Of a DNA stretch of 64,000 nt, positions 53,322 through 61,835 are shown piece after piece (the first letter of the stretch is position 1; each line of letters opens with the position of its first letter). The stretch is from Pseudomonas sp. LBUM920 (GTDB lineage: Bacteria > Pseudomonadota > Gammaproteobacteria > Pseudomonadales > Pseudomonadaceae). Below the pieces are notes generated by a model that ran no database searches, was not told the origin of the DNA, and worked only from the letters and a program-made list of their open reading frames with translations. The stretch spans positions 1,531,501 to 1,595,500 of the forward strand of contig NZ_CP027762.1 in the NCBI RefSeq assembly GCF_003852315.1. Direction: 5' to 3'. The translations under genes were made by a program, and so were the position numbers.

Positions 53322-54377
53322 TCAGAGCGCCAGGGTTGGGTAGTCGATGTAGCCGACCGGGCCTTTGGCGTAGAAGGTTTCCGGGTGCGCTTCGTTCAGC
53401 GGCGCGTCGGCCTTCAGGCGGGCCGGCAGGTCCGGGTTGGCAATAAACGGTACGCCGAAGGCCACCGCGTCTGCCTTGCCAGAGGCCAGCCAGGCGTTGG
53501 CGCTGTCCTTGGTGAAGCGTTCGTTGGCGATGTACGGGCCACCGAAGGCTTTTTTCAGTTGTGGACCGAGGCTGTCGCCGGCTTCTTTTTCGCGCGAGCA
53601 GATGAACGCGATGCCACGCTTGCCCAGTTCACTGGCGACGTAGGTGAAGGTTTCGGCCAGGTTGTCGTCGCCCATGTCATGGGAGTCGGCACGCGGTGCC
53701 AGGTGCACACCTACGCGGCCGGCGCCCCAGACGTCGATGGCGGCGTCGGTCACTTCCAGCAGCAGGCGCGCACGGTTTTCCAGGGAGCCGCCGTAGTTGT
53801 CGGTGCGCTGGTTGGTGCTGCTCTGCAGGAATTGGTCGAGCAGGTAACCGTTGGCGCCGTGGATTTCCACGCCGTCAAAGCCTGCGGCCTTGGCGTTTTC
53901 GGCGCCGACGCGGTAAGCGTCGACGATATCGGCGATTTCAGCGGTTTCCAGCGCGCGTGGCGTCGGGTAGTCGGCCAGCGGACGCACCAGGCTAACGTGG
54001 CCCTTGGGCTGGATCGCGCTCGGTGCCACCGGGGTTTCGCCGTTCAGGTACGACTCGTGGGAAATACGGCCGACGTGCCACAGTTGCAGGAAGATCTTGC
54101 CGCCCGCGCCGTGCACGGCCTTGGTCACATTGGCCCAGCCGCGTACCTGGTCGTTGGACCAGATGCCCGGGGTGTCCGGGTAGCCCACGCCCAGCGGCGT
54201 CACGGAGGTGGCTTCGCTGAGGATCAGCCCGGCAGACGCGCGTTGCACGTAGTACTCGGCCATCAGCGCGTTGGGTACGCGGCCTTCATCGGCACGGCAG
54301 CGGGTCAGCGGCGCCATGATGATACGGTTGGACAATTGCAGGTCGCCCAGTTTGATCGGATCGAAAATAGTCGTCAT
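53322..54377 (-). CDS. xenB: Old yellow enzyme-type alkene reductase (XenB/NemA-like)
   Basis: The 351-residue FMN enzyme has the TIM-barrel pattern of the old yellow enzymes: MAPLTRCRADEGRVPN, QLWHVGRISH, the catalytic pair HGANGYLLDQFL, TDNYGGSLENRAR and FICSRE. It reduces electrophilic alkenes, quinones or nitro compounds with NADPH. It lies last in an arsR-MFS-xenB group, which suggests response to toxic electrophiles. The symbol xenB is by similarity; nemA is the enterobacterial name. Confidence 0.9.
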   Translation of the reverse strand: MTTIFDPIKLGDLQLSNRIIMAPLTRCRADEGRVPNALMAEYYVQRASAGLILSEATSVTPLGVGYPDTPGIWSNDQVRGWANVTKAVHGAGGKIFLQLWHVGRISHESYLNGETPVAPSAIQPKGHVSLVRPLADYPTPRALETAEIADIVDAYRVGAENAKAAGFDGVEIHGANGYLLDQFLQSSTNQRTDNYGGSLENRARLLLEVTDAAIDVWGAGRVGVHLAPRADSHDMGDDNLAETFTYVASELGKRGIAFICSREKEAGDSLGPQLKKAFGGPYIANERFTKDSANAWLASGKADAVAFGVPFIANPDLPARLKADAPLNEAHPETFYAKGPVGYIDYPTLAL

Positions 54378-54408
54378 GGGATAACACCCTTCTCTTTAAG
54401 TGGATTGA

Positions 54409-55575
54409 TCAGTTGGTCGCAGGGGCCAGGTCGGCATCGCCGCTCTGACGGAAAGTAATCAAGGTCACCAGCAGGGCCAGGATCGCCAGGGCCGCAGCCG
54501 CCAACGGCACAATGGTCAGGCCGAAACCGTGGGCAATCACACTGCCGCCGACCCAGGCGCCGAGGGCGTTGCCGATGTTGAAGGCGCCGATATTCAGGGT
54601 GGACACCAGGTTCGGTGCGGCCTTGCCGAAAGTCACCACGTTGATCTGCAGCGCCGGTACGGCGGCGAACGAGGCGGTGGCCCACAGGAACAGGGTGATC
54701 TCGGTCGGGATCACCGCGACGCTGGTCCAGGTCAGTACCGTGGACACCACCGCCATGCTGATGAACACACCGATCAAGGTGGCCGCCAGGCGTTTGTCCG
54801 CCAGCTTGCCGCCGATGATGTTGCCCACGGTGAGGCCCAGGCCGATCAGCAGCAGGGTCCAGGTCACGCCTTTGGGCGACACGCCGGTGACGTCGCCCAG
54901 CAGCGGCGCGACGTAGGTGAAGAGGGTGAACATGGAGGCGGCGAACAGCGCGGTCATGGTCAGCGACAACCAGATGCCGGCGCCTTTGAGCGCGGCCAGC
55001 TCGGCGCGCATGTCGAGTTTTTCTTCGTCACGCTTGGCCGGCAGAAAGCGGATCAGGCCGATCAGCGCCACAACGCCGATCACCGTCACGGCCCAGAAGG
55101 TCGAGCGCCAGCCGGCTTCCTGGCCCAGAGCGGTACCCAGCGGCACGCCGAGCACATTGGCCAGGGTCAAGCCGGTGAACATCAAGGCCACTGCCGAAGC
55201 GCGCTTGTTGGCCGGCACCAGGTTGGCGGCGACCACTGAACCGATACCAAAGAACGCACCGTGGCACAGCGCGGTGACCACACGGGCAAACATCAGCACG
55301 TTGTAGTCACTGGCCAGGGCGCAGAGCAGGTTGCCAATGATAAAAATGCCCATCAACGCGACCAGGGCAGCCTTGCGCGGCAGCTTGGCGGTGGCCAGTG
55401 CCATGAAGGGTGCGCCGATGGCCACGCCTAAGGCGTAGCCGGTGACCAGCCAGCCGGCGCCGGGAATCGACACGCCAAGGTCCGCCGCCACATCGGGCAG
55501 CAAGCCCATGATGACGAACTCGGTGGTGCCGATGGCGAAGGCGCTCAGGGCCAGTATGAGTAGCGAGAGGGGCAT
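54409..55575 (-). CDS. MFS efflux transporter (DHA1, AraJ/YdhP-like)
   Basis: The 388-residue protein has twelve helices and the 12-TM drug:H+ antiporter-1 pattern ALSAFAIGTTEFVIMGLLPDVA with GAPFMALATAKLPRKAALV in the first loop. It lies between arsR and xenB (31 bp before xenB and 13 bp after arsR), so it may export the substrates or products of the reductase. Confidence 0.87.
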   Translation of the reverse strand: MPLSLLILALSAFAIGTTEFVIMGLLPDVAADLGVSIPGAGWLVTGYALGVAIGAPFMALATAKLPRKAALVALMGIFIIGNLLCALASDYNVLMFARVVTALCHGAFFGIGSVVAANLVPANKRASAVALMFTGLTLANVLGVPLGTALGQEAGWRSTFWAVTVIGVVALIGLIRFLPAKRDEEKLDMRAELAALKGAGIWLSLTMTALFAASMFTLFTYVAPLLGDVTGVSPKGVTWTLLLIGLGLTVGNIIGGKLADKRLAATLIGVFISMAVVSTVLTWTSVAVIPTEITLFLWATASFAAVPALQINVVTFGKAAPNLVSTLNIGAFNIGNALGAWVGGSVIAHGFGLTIVPLAAAALAILALLVTLITFRQSGDADLAPATN

Positions 55576-55588
55576 TTGCGTTTCCTTG

Positions 55589-55906
55589 TTACAGCGCCGG
55601 TGCGCTGAGTTCTGTAATAAGCGCCGTGAGAAAGGCTTGGATCACTTCCTCATTGCGTCTGAAAAAGTGCCACTGCCCGGCCTTCTGGCTGCTGATCAAA
55701 CCCGCCCGTTGCAAGGTTGCCAGGTGGGCCGACACGGTCGACTGGGACAAGCCGCAGCGCTGGTCGATCTGCCCGGCGCAGATGCCGTATTCGTGGTTGT
55801 GCAATTGCTCGGGGAACTGCACTTTCGGGTCTTTCAGCCAGGTGAGGATGTCTCGTCGTACTGGGTGCGCCAGGGCTTTTATTATTTCGTCGAGGTCGAT
55901 GGACAT
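55589..55906 (-). CDS. ArsR-family repressor with cysteine pair
   Basis: The 105-residue winged-helix protein has LAHPVRRDILTWL, then the recognition region QIDQRCGLSQSTVSAHLATLQRAGLI. It lacks the ELCVCD arsenic site. Cys43 and Cys51 (GICAGQIDQRC) sit by the DNA-reading helix and could sense thiol-reactive chemicals. It leads an operon with the MFS and xenB genes and faces the repeated operator at 55930-56031. Confidence 0.88.
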   Translation of the reverse strand: MSIDLDEIIKALAHPVRRDILTWLKDPKVQFPEQLHNHEYGICAGQIDQRCGLSQSTVSAHLATLQRAGLISSQKAGQWHFFRRNEEVIQAFLTALITELSAPAL

Positions 55907-55929
55907 GGCAGATGCTCGTTTTCGTAAAA

Positions 55930-56031
55930 CGTTATATCGCGATGAGGCGAACTTTAAATCGTTACATCCCGATACACCAATATGCTTTTGGTCTTAAGAC
56001 CGGCTATTTCGGTATATCGGGTTATAACGAT
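55930..56031. promoter_or_regulatory. Inverted-repeat operator array ahead of arsR-MFS-xenB
   Basis: ATCGTTACATCCCGATACACC (55958-55978) is repeated in inverted form as GGTATATCGGGTTATAACGAT (56011-56031; 17 of 21 bases match), and a third related half-site CGTTATATCGCGAT lies at 55930-55943. The array sits before arsR (24 bp from its start) and before acpH on the other side, so the ArsR protein may bind here cooperatively. Confidence 0.65.
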
Positions 56032-56060
56032 ACATGGAGGGCAGTGGTAGACTGCGCGCC

Positions 56061-56645
56061 ATGAATTATCTCGCACATCTGCACCTGGGCGGCCAACTTC
56101 CTGCGCAATTGCTGGGCAGCCTCTATGGCGACTTCGTCAAAGGCCGCCTGCAGGGCCAGTTCAGCCCGCAAATCGAGGCGGCGATCCAGTTGCATCGCTC
56201 CATCGATCGCTTCACCGACAGCCACCCCTTGGTAGGCGAGGCGTTGTCACGCTTCAGCCTGACCCGCAAGCGCTACGCCGGGATTGTCCTGGATGTGTTT
56301 TTCGATCACTGCCTGGCGCGGGACTGGGCGCGGTATGCCGACCAGCCGCTGGAGCGCTTCACGGCGCAGGTGTACCGCGTGCTGGCGGCCGAGCCGCAGT
56401 TGCCGGGACGGCTGGCGCAGATCGCACCCTATATGGCGGCGGATGATTGGCTGGGTTCGTACCGCGAGTTCGCGGTGATGGAACAGGTGTTGCGCGGGAT
56501 CTCGCGGCGTCTGACCCAGCCCGAGGAATTGAGGCATGCCATGCAGGAGTTGCGGGTGTTGTATGAGCCGTTGAGTGAGGACTTCCGGGTGTTCTATCCC
56601 GAGTTGCAGGAATTTGCACGAGCCCATCTGACCACTGAGCTCTAA
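56061..56645 (+). CDS. acpH: Acyl carrier protein phosphodiesterase AcpH
   Basis: The 194-residue enzyme belongs to the AcpH (DUF479) family, which removes phosphopantetheine from acyl carrier protein. It begins MNYLAHLHLGG and has GSLYGDFVKGRL, the His-Asp metal motif HRSIDRFTDSHP and DVFFDHCLARDW. Start at 56061 (an upstream in-frame ATG lies in the operator region). A REPIN follows after 5 bp. Confidence 0.92.
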   Translation: MNYLAHLHLGGQLPAQLLGSLYGDFVKGRLQGQFSPQIEAAIQLHRSIDRFTDSHPLVGEALSRFSLTRKRYAGIVLDVFFDHCLARDWARYADQPLERFTAQVYRVLAAEPQLPGRLAQIAPYMAADDWLGSYREFAVMEQVLRGISRRLTQPEELRHAMQELRVLYEPLSEDFRVFYPELQEFARAHLTTEL

Positions 56646-56650
56646 AACAT

Positions 56651-56737
56651 GTGGGAGCTGGCTTGCCTGCGATAGCGGTGTGTCAGCAACAGATGCATTC
56701 ACAGGTAGATCGCAATCGCAGGCAAGCCAGCTCCCAC
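56651..56737. repeat. REPIN (paired REP elements)
   Basis: GTGGGAGCTGGCTTGCCTGCGAT and inverted GCAAGCCAGCTCCCAC with a 50-bp spacer separate converging acpH and olsA. Confidence 0.88.
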
Positions 56738-56761
56738 ATTTTGAACTGTGTTCAGTTCATC

Positions 56762-57553
56762 TCAAGCTGCGAACGCCGGTCGAGCATCCACTTGCTCAGC
56801 CTCCGGCAACGGCCCAAACAACGCCTTCTGCACCGCCTGCTGCGCCTGGAACGCCAGCGCCGCGCGTTCCTGCCCAGCACACGCAATCGGCTGCAGCACA
56901 TGAATCTCGACATCGCCCTGGTCGTTGGAAAACAGGCGCATCAGGTGCGAGAGCAAATCGTCGTCACCAATAAACGGTGCCAGCGGGTCCACTTGCCCAT
57001 CACGCAGATAACGAATGGCCACCGGTTGCAGCGACACATCGGCTTCAATCGCACTGGCCAGCAACCGCCCGTGGAAAGTGCGCAGGCTGCGCCCGTCGGT
57101 CGTAGTGCCTTCGGGGAACATCAGCAGCGGGTGCTGTTGCGCCAGGTGACGGGTCATCTGCTTGCGGATCAATTGGCTGTCGCCCGAACCCCGGCGGATA
57201 AACAAGCTGCCGGCTTTGGCCGCCAACCAGCCGGCCACCGGCCAGGTGCGCACTTCGGCCTTGGACAGAAAGGACATCGGCGCCACAGCGCCCAGCAGTG
57301 GGATATCGGTCCAGGACACGTGATTGCTCACCCACAGCATCGGCGTTTTGGGCAACTCACCGTGCACCGTCACGCGAAAGGGCAGGGCATGGGTCAGCCG
57401 CGCCATAAAGAATCGCGACCAGCGCTGGCGGCGCACCATCGAGTTGGCCACGCCCAAACGCTCGAACACGCCAAACACACTGGCCATGCTCAGCCCCAGT
57501 GCGACCACCAGCAGCACCCGGGCGATGCGCCCGTACACGCGCAGGCGGGCCAT
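56762..57553 (-). CDS. olsA: Ornithine-lipid O-acyltransferase OlsA (PlsC-like)
   Basis: The 263-residue membrane-bound acyltransferase has the PlsC motif SNHVSWTD (the HxxxxD catalytic pair) and FPEGTTTDG. It adds the second fatty acid to lyso-ornithine lipid. ATG 57553 overlaps the olsB stop by one base (TAATG), so the two are coupled. A longer start lies inside olsB. Confidence 0.9.
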   Translation of the reverse strand: MARLRVYGRIARVLLVVALGLSMASVFGVFERLGVANSMVRRQRWSRFFMARLTHALPFRVTVHGELPKTPMLWVSNHVSWTDIPLLGAVAPMSFLSKAEVRTWPVAGWLAAKAGSLFIRRGSGDSQLIRKQMTRHLAQQHPLLMFPEGTTTDGRSLRTFHGRLLASAIEADVSLQPVAIRYLRDGQVDPLAPFIGDDDLLSHLMRLFSNDQGDVEIHVLQPIACAGQERAALAFQAQQAVQKALFGPLPEAEQVDARPAFAA

Positions 57554-58332
57554 TACATGGCCGCCTTGAAGTGGCGGGCGTAACGTGGGCACAGCTCGTC
57601 ACGCTTGAGCAGGATGAACACGTCGGCCACCTGGAAATCTTCATCCCAGCACGGCTCCCCGCAGATCTTCGCACCCAGGCGCATGTAGGCCTTGAGCAGT
57701 GGCGGCATTTCGGCGATCACGTTGGACGGCAGGTCCAGTGCCGGCAGTGGCTTTTTCGGCTCGGCGCGCAGGTGTTCGTTGCACAGGTAGCGTTCGCGCA
57801 GGCGCTGCATGATCGCGTGGGCCTGGATGCCGCCGTCGTGCATCGGGATGCTCGCGCAGCCCATCAAGTAGCTGTAGCCGCCCTGGTTCAAGACTTCCGC
57901 CAACTCGCCCCACAACACGGCAATGGTGCCGCCGTTGCGGTAGGCCGGATCGACGCAGGTGCGACCGATTTCCAGGATCGGGCCTTGCAGGTGCAGCAAG
58001 CCGTGCAGGCTGAATTCTTCTTCGCTGTAGAACCGACCCAGGGTGCTGGCGGCCTGGTGGTCGAGCAAACGGGTGGTGGCGACCAATCGACCGCTGTTCA
58101 AATCCCGCACGCCGATGTGGCTGCAGTGAACATCATAGTCATCCATGTCCAGACCCAGTTCCGCGCCTTTCAGCTTGGCGTTGAACTCGCCGCTGAACAC
58201 GTTGAACCGCAGGGCCTGGGCTTCCTGCAACGCCTTGGCGCCAATCAGGCGTTCGGCTTGCAGGCGGCGTTCATTGCCGGTGTCGCTGATGCGGGCGATC
58301 TGAGTCATGGCGAATCTCCGAGTGCCAGCCAC
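57553..58332 (-). CDS. olsB: Ornithine N-acyltransferase OlsB (GNAT-like)
   Basis: The 259-residue protein belongs to the hemolysin-like GNAT acyltransferases. It has YDVHCSHIGVRDLNSGRLVAT, EIGRTCVDPAYRNGG and YLMGCASIPMHDG, and ends VADVFILLKRDELC. It makes lyso-ornithine lipid from ornithine and a 3-hydroxy fatty acyl carrier protein. It is the first gene of olsBA; ornithine lipids replace phospholipids under phosphate limitation in pseudomonads. No clear Pho box was seen in the 160 bp before it. Confidence 0.92.
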   Translation of the reverse strand: MAGTRRFAMTQIARISDTGNERRLQAERLIGAKALQEAQALRFNVFSGEFNAKLKGAELGLDMDDYDVHCSHIGVRDLNSGRLVATTRLLDHQAASTLGRFYSEEEFSLHGLLHLQGPILEIGRTCVDPAYRNGGTIAVLWGELAEVLNQGGYSYLMGCASIPMHDGGIQAHAIMQRLRERYLCNEHLRAEPKKPLPALDLPSNVIAEMPPLLKAYMRLGAKICGEPCWDEDFQVADVFILLKRDELCPRYARHFKAAM

Positions 58333-58493
58333 GTTCCGGCCGGTCGACTTGTTTGTCCAAACTCAGGCTATGTAGGCTCGGTGTCAGCGCCATGAAGTTA
58401 CGGTGACGCTTAGATGACAGCCGTTGATGTCGCCAATCTGTCATGCGCCTGGGCTAGGCTCGCGGGCTTGAATGCCCCCTTGAGTTCGCGTCC

Positions 58494-59576
58494 ATGGTCC
58501 GAGGCTTGTTGTGCGTTGCCCTGCTGTTCGTCACCGTTGCCGCCCACGCCGACACCTGGCCTGACAAGGACTGGGCCCAGGGCACAGCACTCACCGGCCC
58601 CGCTGTCGATGCGCTGACTGCCTATGCGTTCCCAACCCGTGACGACGCCACCCGCCAAGGCATTCGCACCGACGCGCTGCTGGTGATCCGTGACGGCGAA
58701 GTCATCTACGAACGCTACGCCGCACCCACTACCGCGAGCACGCCGCACCTGACCTGGTCGATCAGCAAAAGCCTGATGGCCACCGTGCTCGGTGTGGCCT
58801 ATGGCGAAAATCGCTTCAAACTTAGCGACCCCGCCGCACGCTTTTACCCGCCGATGAAGCAGCATCCCAAGGTGACGATGGCCGACCTGCTGCACTGGGC
58901 CTCGGGCCTGGACTGGCAGGAAGATTACGAATACGCGCCGCTGAAATCCTCGGTGGTGGCGATGCTCTACACCCGTGGCCGCGCCGACATGGCCGAGTTT
59001 GCCGCCGACACCGAGGCTGCAGCGGCACCGGGCCAAGCCTTCCGTTACTCCAGCGGCGACAGCAACATCCTCTCCGCCACCCTCAAAGGCATGCTCGGCC
59101 ACAAGGCCTATATGAGTTACCCGTGGGACGCGCTGTTCAAGCCGCTGGGCATTCACAACGCCGCCTGGGAAACCGACGCCGACGAAACCTTCGTCGCGTC
59201 CTCTTACGCCTACCTCACCGCCCGCGACCTGGCGCGCGTCGGCCTGCTGATGGTGCGCGATGGGCGCTGGGGCGCGCAGCAATTGCTGCCTGAAGAGTGG
59301 GTCGCCTTCAACCGCCAACCCTTCGACAACTACAAAGCCGGCCAGGACGAAGCCGTACCCGGCGGCCAGTGGTGGCTGAACCGCGAAGTACAAGGCGCGC
59401 CCCGCCCGTGGCCCGACGCCCCGGCCGACACCTTCGCCGCCCTCGGCCACTGGGGCCAGGCGCTGTTTGTGATGCCCGATGAACACCTGGTGATCGTGCG
59501 CTACGGCGATGACCGCGACGGCAGCTACCGCCACAACGAATTGCTCAAACGCGTGCTCGCGGCGGTACAACCATGA
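58494..59576 (+). CDS. Beta-lactamase-fold serine hydrolase (NylB-like)
   Basis: The 360-residue enzyme has a signal peptide (residues about 1-19, ending AHA) and the class C fold motifs: Ser89-x-x-Lys92 (SISK), Tyr in RYSSGDSN, and GHWGQ in the place of the KTG box. These resemble 6-aminohexanoate hydrolase-type enzymes more than true beta-lactamases. It acts in the periplasm; the substrate is unknown. The next gene begins within its stop (ATGA overlap). Confidence 0.88.
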   Translation: MVRGLLCVALLFVTVAAHADTWPDKDWAQGTALTGPAVDALTAYAFPTRDDATRQGIRTDALLVIRDGEVIYERYAAPTTASTPHLTWSISKSLMATVLGVAYGENRFKLSDPAARFYPPMKQHPKVTMADLLHWASGLDWQEDYEYAPLKSSVVAMLYTRGRADMAEFAADTEAAAAPGQAFRYSSGDSNILSATLKGMLGHKAYMSYPWDALFKPLGIHNAAWETDADETFVASSYAYLTARDLARVGLLMVRDGRWGAQQLLPEEWVAFNRQPFDNYKAGQDEAVPGGQWWLNREVQGAPRPWPDAPADTFAALGHWGQALFVMPDEHLVIVRYGDDRDGSYRHNELLKRVLAAVQP

Positions 59577-59887
59577 TCCGTCGACACCCGTTCATCAGCC
59601 TGTTTCTACTGCTGTTGCTCGCGTTGCTGGGCTGGGTCTGGCATGAGCGCGTCAACCTGCAAGCCTTCCCCGACATCATCGCGGCGTACACCGCCAAGGA
59701 ATATTGCTCGTGCCGGTATGTGCAGAACTATCCGGCCGAGTATTGCCTGGGGTATGTGAAGCAGTACGTGCCGACCAGCGCGTTCAACGACAACCCGGAG
59801 CGCAGTGAAGTGACGGCCAGTGGGTTGGGGCGCACGCATACGGCGCGCTGGATGGGTGATCGCCAAGGCTGCCGCCTGAATCCCTGA
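59573..59887 (+). CDS. Small cysteine-containing envelope protein
   Basis: The 104-residue product has an N-terminal membrane anchor or signal (residues about 7-24) and a periplasmic region with CSC (EYCSCRYVQN), one Cys in AEYCLGY and one in QGCRLNP. Its ATG overlaps the hydrolase stop by 4 bp, so the two are made together. It could assist or be a partner of the hydrolase. I do not know the family. Confidence 0.75.
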   Translation: MIRRHPFISLFLLLLLALLGWVWHERVNLQAFPDIIAAYTAKEYCSCRYVQNYPAEYCLGYVKQYVPTSAFNDNPERSEVTASGLGRTHTARWMGDRQGCRLNP

Positions 59888-59904
59888 CGCACCCCAAATT
59901 CCCT

Positions 59905-59992
59905 GTGGGAGCTGGCTTGCCTGCGAAGACGGCGGCACAGGCGACAGAAATGTTGACGGACCTGCCGCTATCGCAGGCAAGCCAGCTCCCAC
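59905..59992. repeat. REPIN (paired REP elements)
   Basis: GTGGGAGCTGGCTTGC and inverted GCAAGCCAGCTCCCAC around a spacer with mostly unmatched sequence, between the small gene and yceI. Confidence 0.86.
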
Positions 59993-60074
59993 CTTGATCG
60001 GCTTTGTCAGTTACATTGCGCCCTGCACCCGGCACAGTTAAGGTTCGTCCAGGTTTTTTGCCTCACGAGTCTTT

Positions 60075-60656
60075 ATGTTCAACGTCAAACCCCTGGCCTT
60101 CACGCTGCTGACGGCTGCAGCTCTGCCTGCCCATGCCGACTGGTATCTGGATAACGAATCCTCACGCCTGTCGTTCGTCACCACCAAAAACACCGAGGTC
60201 GCGGAAGTACAGCGTTTCCTGGTGTTGCATGGCAAGGTCGACAGCCAGGGCGCGGCCCAGTTGGAAGTGGAGGTGGAGTCGATCAACAGCGGCATCCCGC
60301 TGCGCGATGAGCGCATGCGCAATGACCTGTTCGACATCAAGACCTTCCCCGAAGCGCTGATCACTGCGCAGATCAACCTGCAACCCATCAACGATCTGGC
60401 TCCCGGCGCGCAGCTGGAATTGCGCCTGCCGTTGAGTGTGACGTTGCACGGCAAGACTCAGACTTACAGCGCCGAACTGCTGGCCACGCGCCTGGATGAC
60501 CGGCGCTTTCAGGTGGTGACCCTGGAGCCGGTGGTGTTGCATGCCGAAGATTTTGACCTGGCACCGGGCGTGGCCACCTTGCGCAAAGCGGCGGGGCTCA
60601 AGTCGATCAGTTTGTCGGTGCCGGTGGGTGCGGTACTGATTTTTACGGCGCGCTGA
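60075..60656 (+). CDS. YceI-family periplasmic lipid-binding protein
   Basis: The 193-residue protein has a Sec signal (residues about 1-22, ending AHA) followed by DWYLDNESSRLSFVTTKN, the start of the YceI lipocalin-like barrel that binds isoprenoid chains. It lies one base before a GTG-started cardiolipin-synthase-like gene, so the pair is likely one transcript. Confidence 0.88.
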   Translation: MFNVKPLAFTLLTAAALPAHADWYLDNESSRLSFVTTKNTEVAEVQRFLVLHGKVDSQGAAQLEVEVESINSGIPLRDERMRNDLFDIKTFPEALITAQINLQPINDLAPGAQLELRLPLSVTLHGKTQTYSAELLATRLDDRRFQVVTLEPVVLHAEDFDLAPGVATLRKAAGLKSISLSVPVGAVLIFTAR

Positions 60657-60657
60657 C

Positions 60658-61815
60658 GTGAGCGGCGCAGTCTTCCCGTGGCGCAGCGCCAACCGTTTCG
60701 AGTTGCTGATCGACGGCCCGCGTTTCTTCCCGCAGATGCTGGCGGGCATTGCCCGCGCTGAGCGGCAAGTCGAGTTGGAGTTGTACCTGGTGGAAGCCGG
60801 CGCCTGCGCCGACGCCATGGTGCAGGCGCTGGTACTCGCCGCCGAGCGCGGCGTGCGGGTGCGCTGTTTGTTTGATGATTACGGCAGCCTGGCGTTTACC
60901 CTGAGTTTGCGTAAGCGCCTGACCGACGCGGGTGTGGAGCTGCGGTTCTATAATCGCCTGAGCTGGCGGCGCTGGATGCGCAATCTTTACCGCGACCACC
61001 GCAAGCTGTTGCTGATTGACCAGAGCATTGCCGTGGTCGGCGGCACCGGCGTGACCGATGAATTCTGGACGCCAGGGCAAGACACGGCCGAATGGCATGA
61101 AGTGATGGTGCAAATCAGCGGCCCGTTGGTGCTGGACTGGCAAGCGCTGTTCGAGCGGCAATGGCACGCCAATGCCGCTCGCCGAGAATGGAAGCCCGCT
61201 ACCCATTTTGGTTTGCCGCGCCTGCCCAAGGTGCCGGCCACCGGGCCAGGCCTGGGGCGCGTCGCCTATGCCGACGCGCGTCAGCACCGCGATATCCTGC
61301 AGTCGCTGATCCGCGCCTTGAACAGCGGCCAGCAAAGAATCTGGCTGGCCACGCCGTATTTTCTGCCGACCTGGAGTGTGCGCCGTGCCTTGCGCCGCGC
61401 GGCGGGGCGTGGGGTGGATGTGCGTTTGCTGCTCACCGGCCCGCGCACCGATCACCCCTCCGTGCGCTACGCCGGGCACCGTTATTACCCGCGTTTGTTG
61501 CGCGCCGGTGTGCAGATTTTCGAATACCAGCCGTGCTTCCTGCACCTGAAAATGGTGCTGGTGGACGATTGGGTGAGCATCGGCTCGTGCAATTTCGACC
61601 ACTGGAATTTGCGCTTCAACCTGGAAGCCAACCTGGAAGCGCTGGACCCGCAATTGACGCTGGCCGTGGCTGACAGTTTCGAACGCGATTTTGCCAAGAG
61701 CCAGGCCGTGAGCCTGGAAGCATGGAAGTCGCGGCCGTTGTGGCGGCGGGTCAAGCAGCGGGTGTGGGGCTGGATTGATCGGTTGGTGGTGAATCTGTTG
61801 GATCGGCGGGGGTAG
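60658..61815 (+). CDS. Cardiolipin-synthase-like phospholipase D (ClsB-like)
   Basis: The 385-residue protein carries two HKD motifs: His114-Arg-Lys116-x4-Asp121 (DHRKLLLID) and His296-Leu-Lys298-x4-Asp303 (HLKMVLVD). It has no membrane helix at the N-terminus, which fits ClsB (YbhO) more than ClsA. It starts with GTG, directly after the yceI stop. It probably joins phospholipids into cardiolipin. Confidence 0.88.
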   Translation: MSGAVFPWRSANRFELLIDGPRFFPQMLAGIARAERQVELELYLVEAGACADAMVQALVLAAERGVRVRCLFDDYGSLAFTLSLRKRLTDAGVELRFYNRLSWRRWMRNLYRDHRKLLLIDQSIAVVGGTGVTDEFWTPGQDTAEWHEVMVQISGPLVLDWQALFERQWHANAARREWKPATHFGLPRLPKVPATGPGLGRVAYADARQHRDILQSLIRALNSGQQRIWLATPYFLPTWSVRRALRRAAGRGVDVRLLLTGPRTDHPSVRYAGHRYYPRLLRAGVQIFEYQPCFLHLKMVLVDDWVSIGSCNFDHWNLRFNLEANLEALDPQLTLAVADSFERDFAKSQAVSLEAWKSRPLWRRVKQRVWGWIDRLVVNLLDRRG

Positions 61816-61828
61816 GGCGCCCCCGCCG
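61804..61828. terminator. GC hairpin after clsB-like gene
   Basis: CGGCGGGGG and CCCCCGCCG pair around a short loop, overlapping the stop of the PLD gene and facing the converging autotransporter gene 8 bases away. No T-tract is seen, so it may be a weak terminator. Confidence 0.55.
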
Positions 61829-61835
61829 TTGCTGA

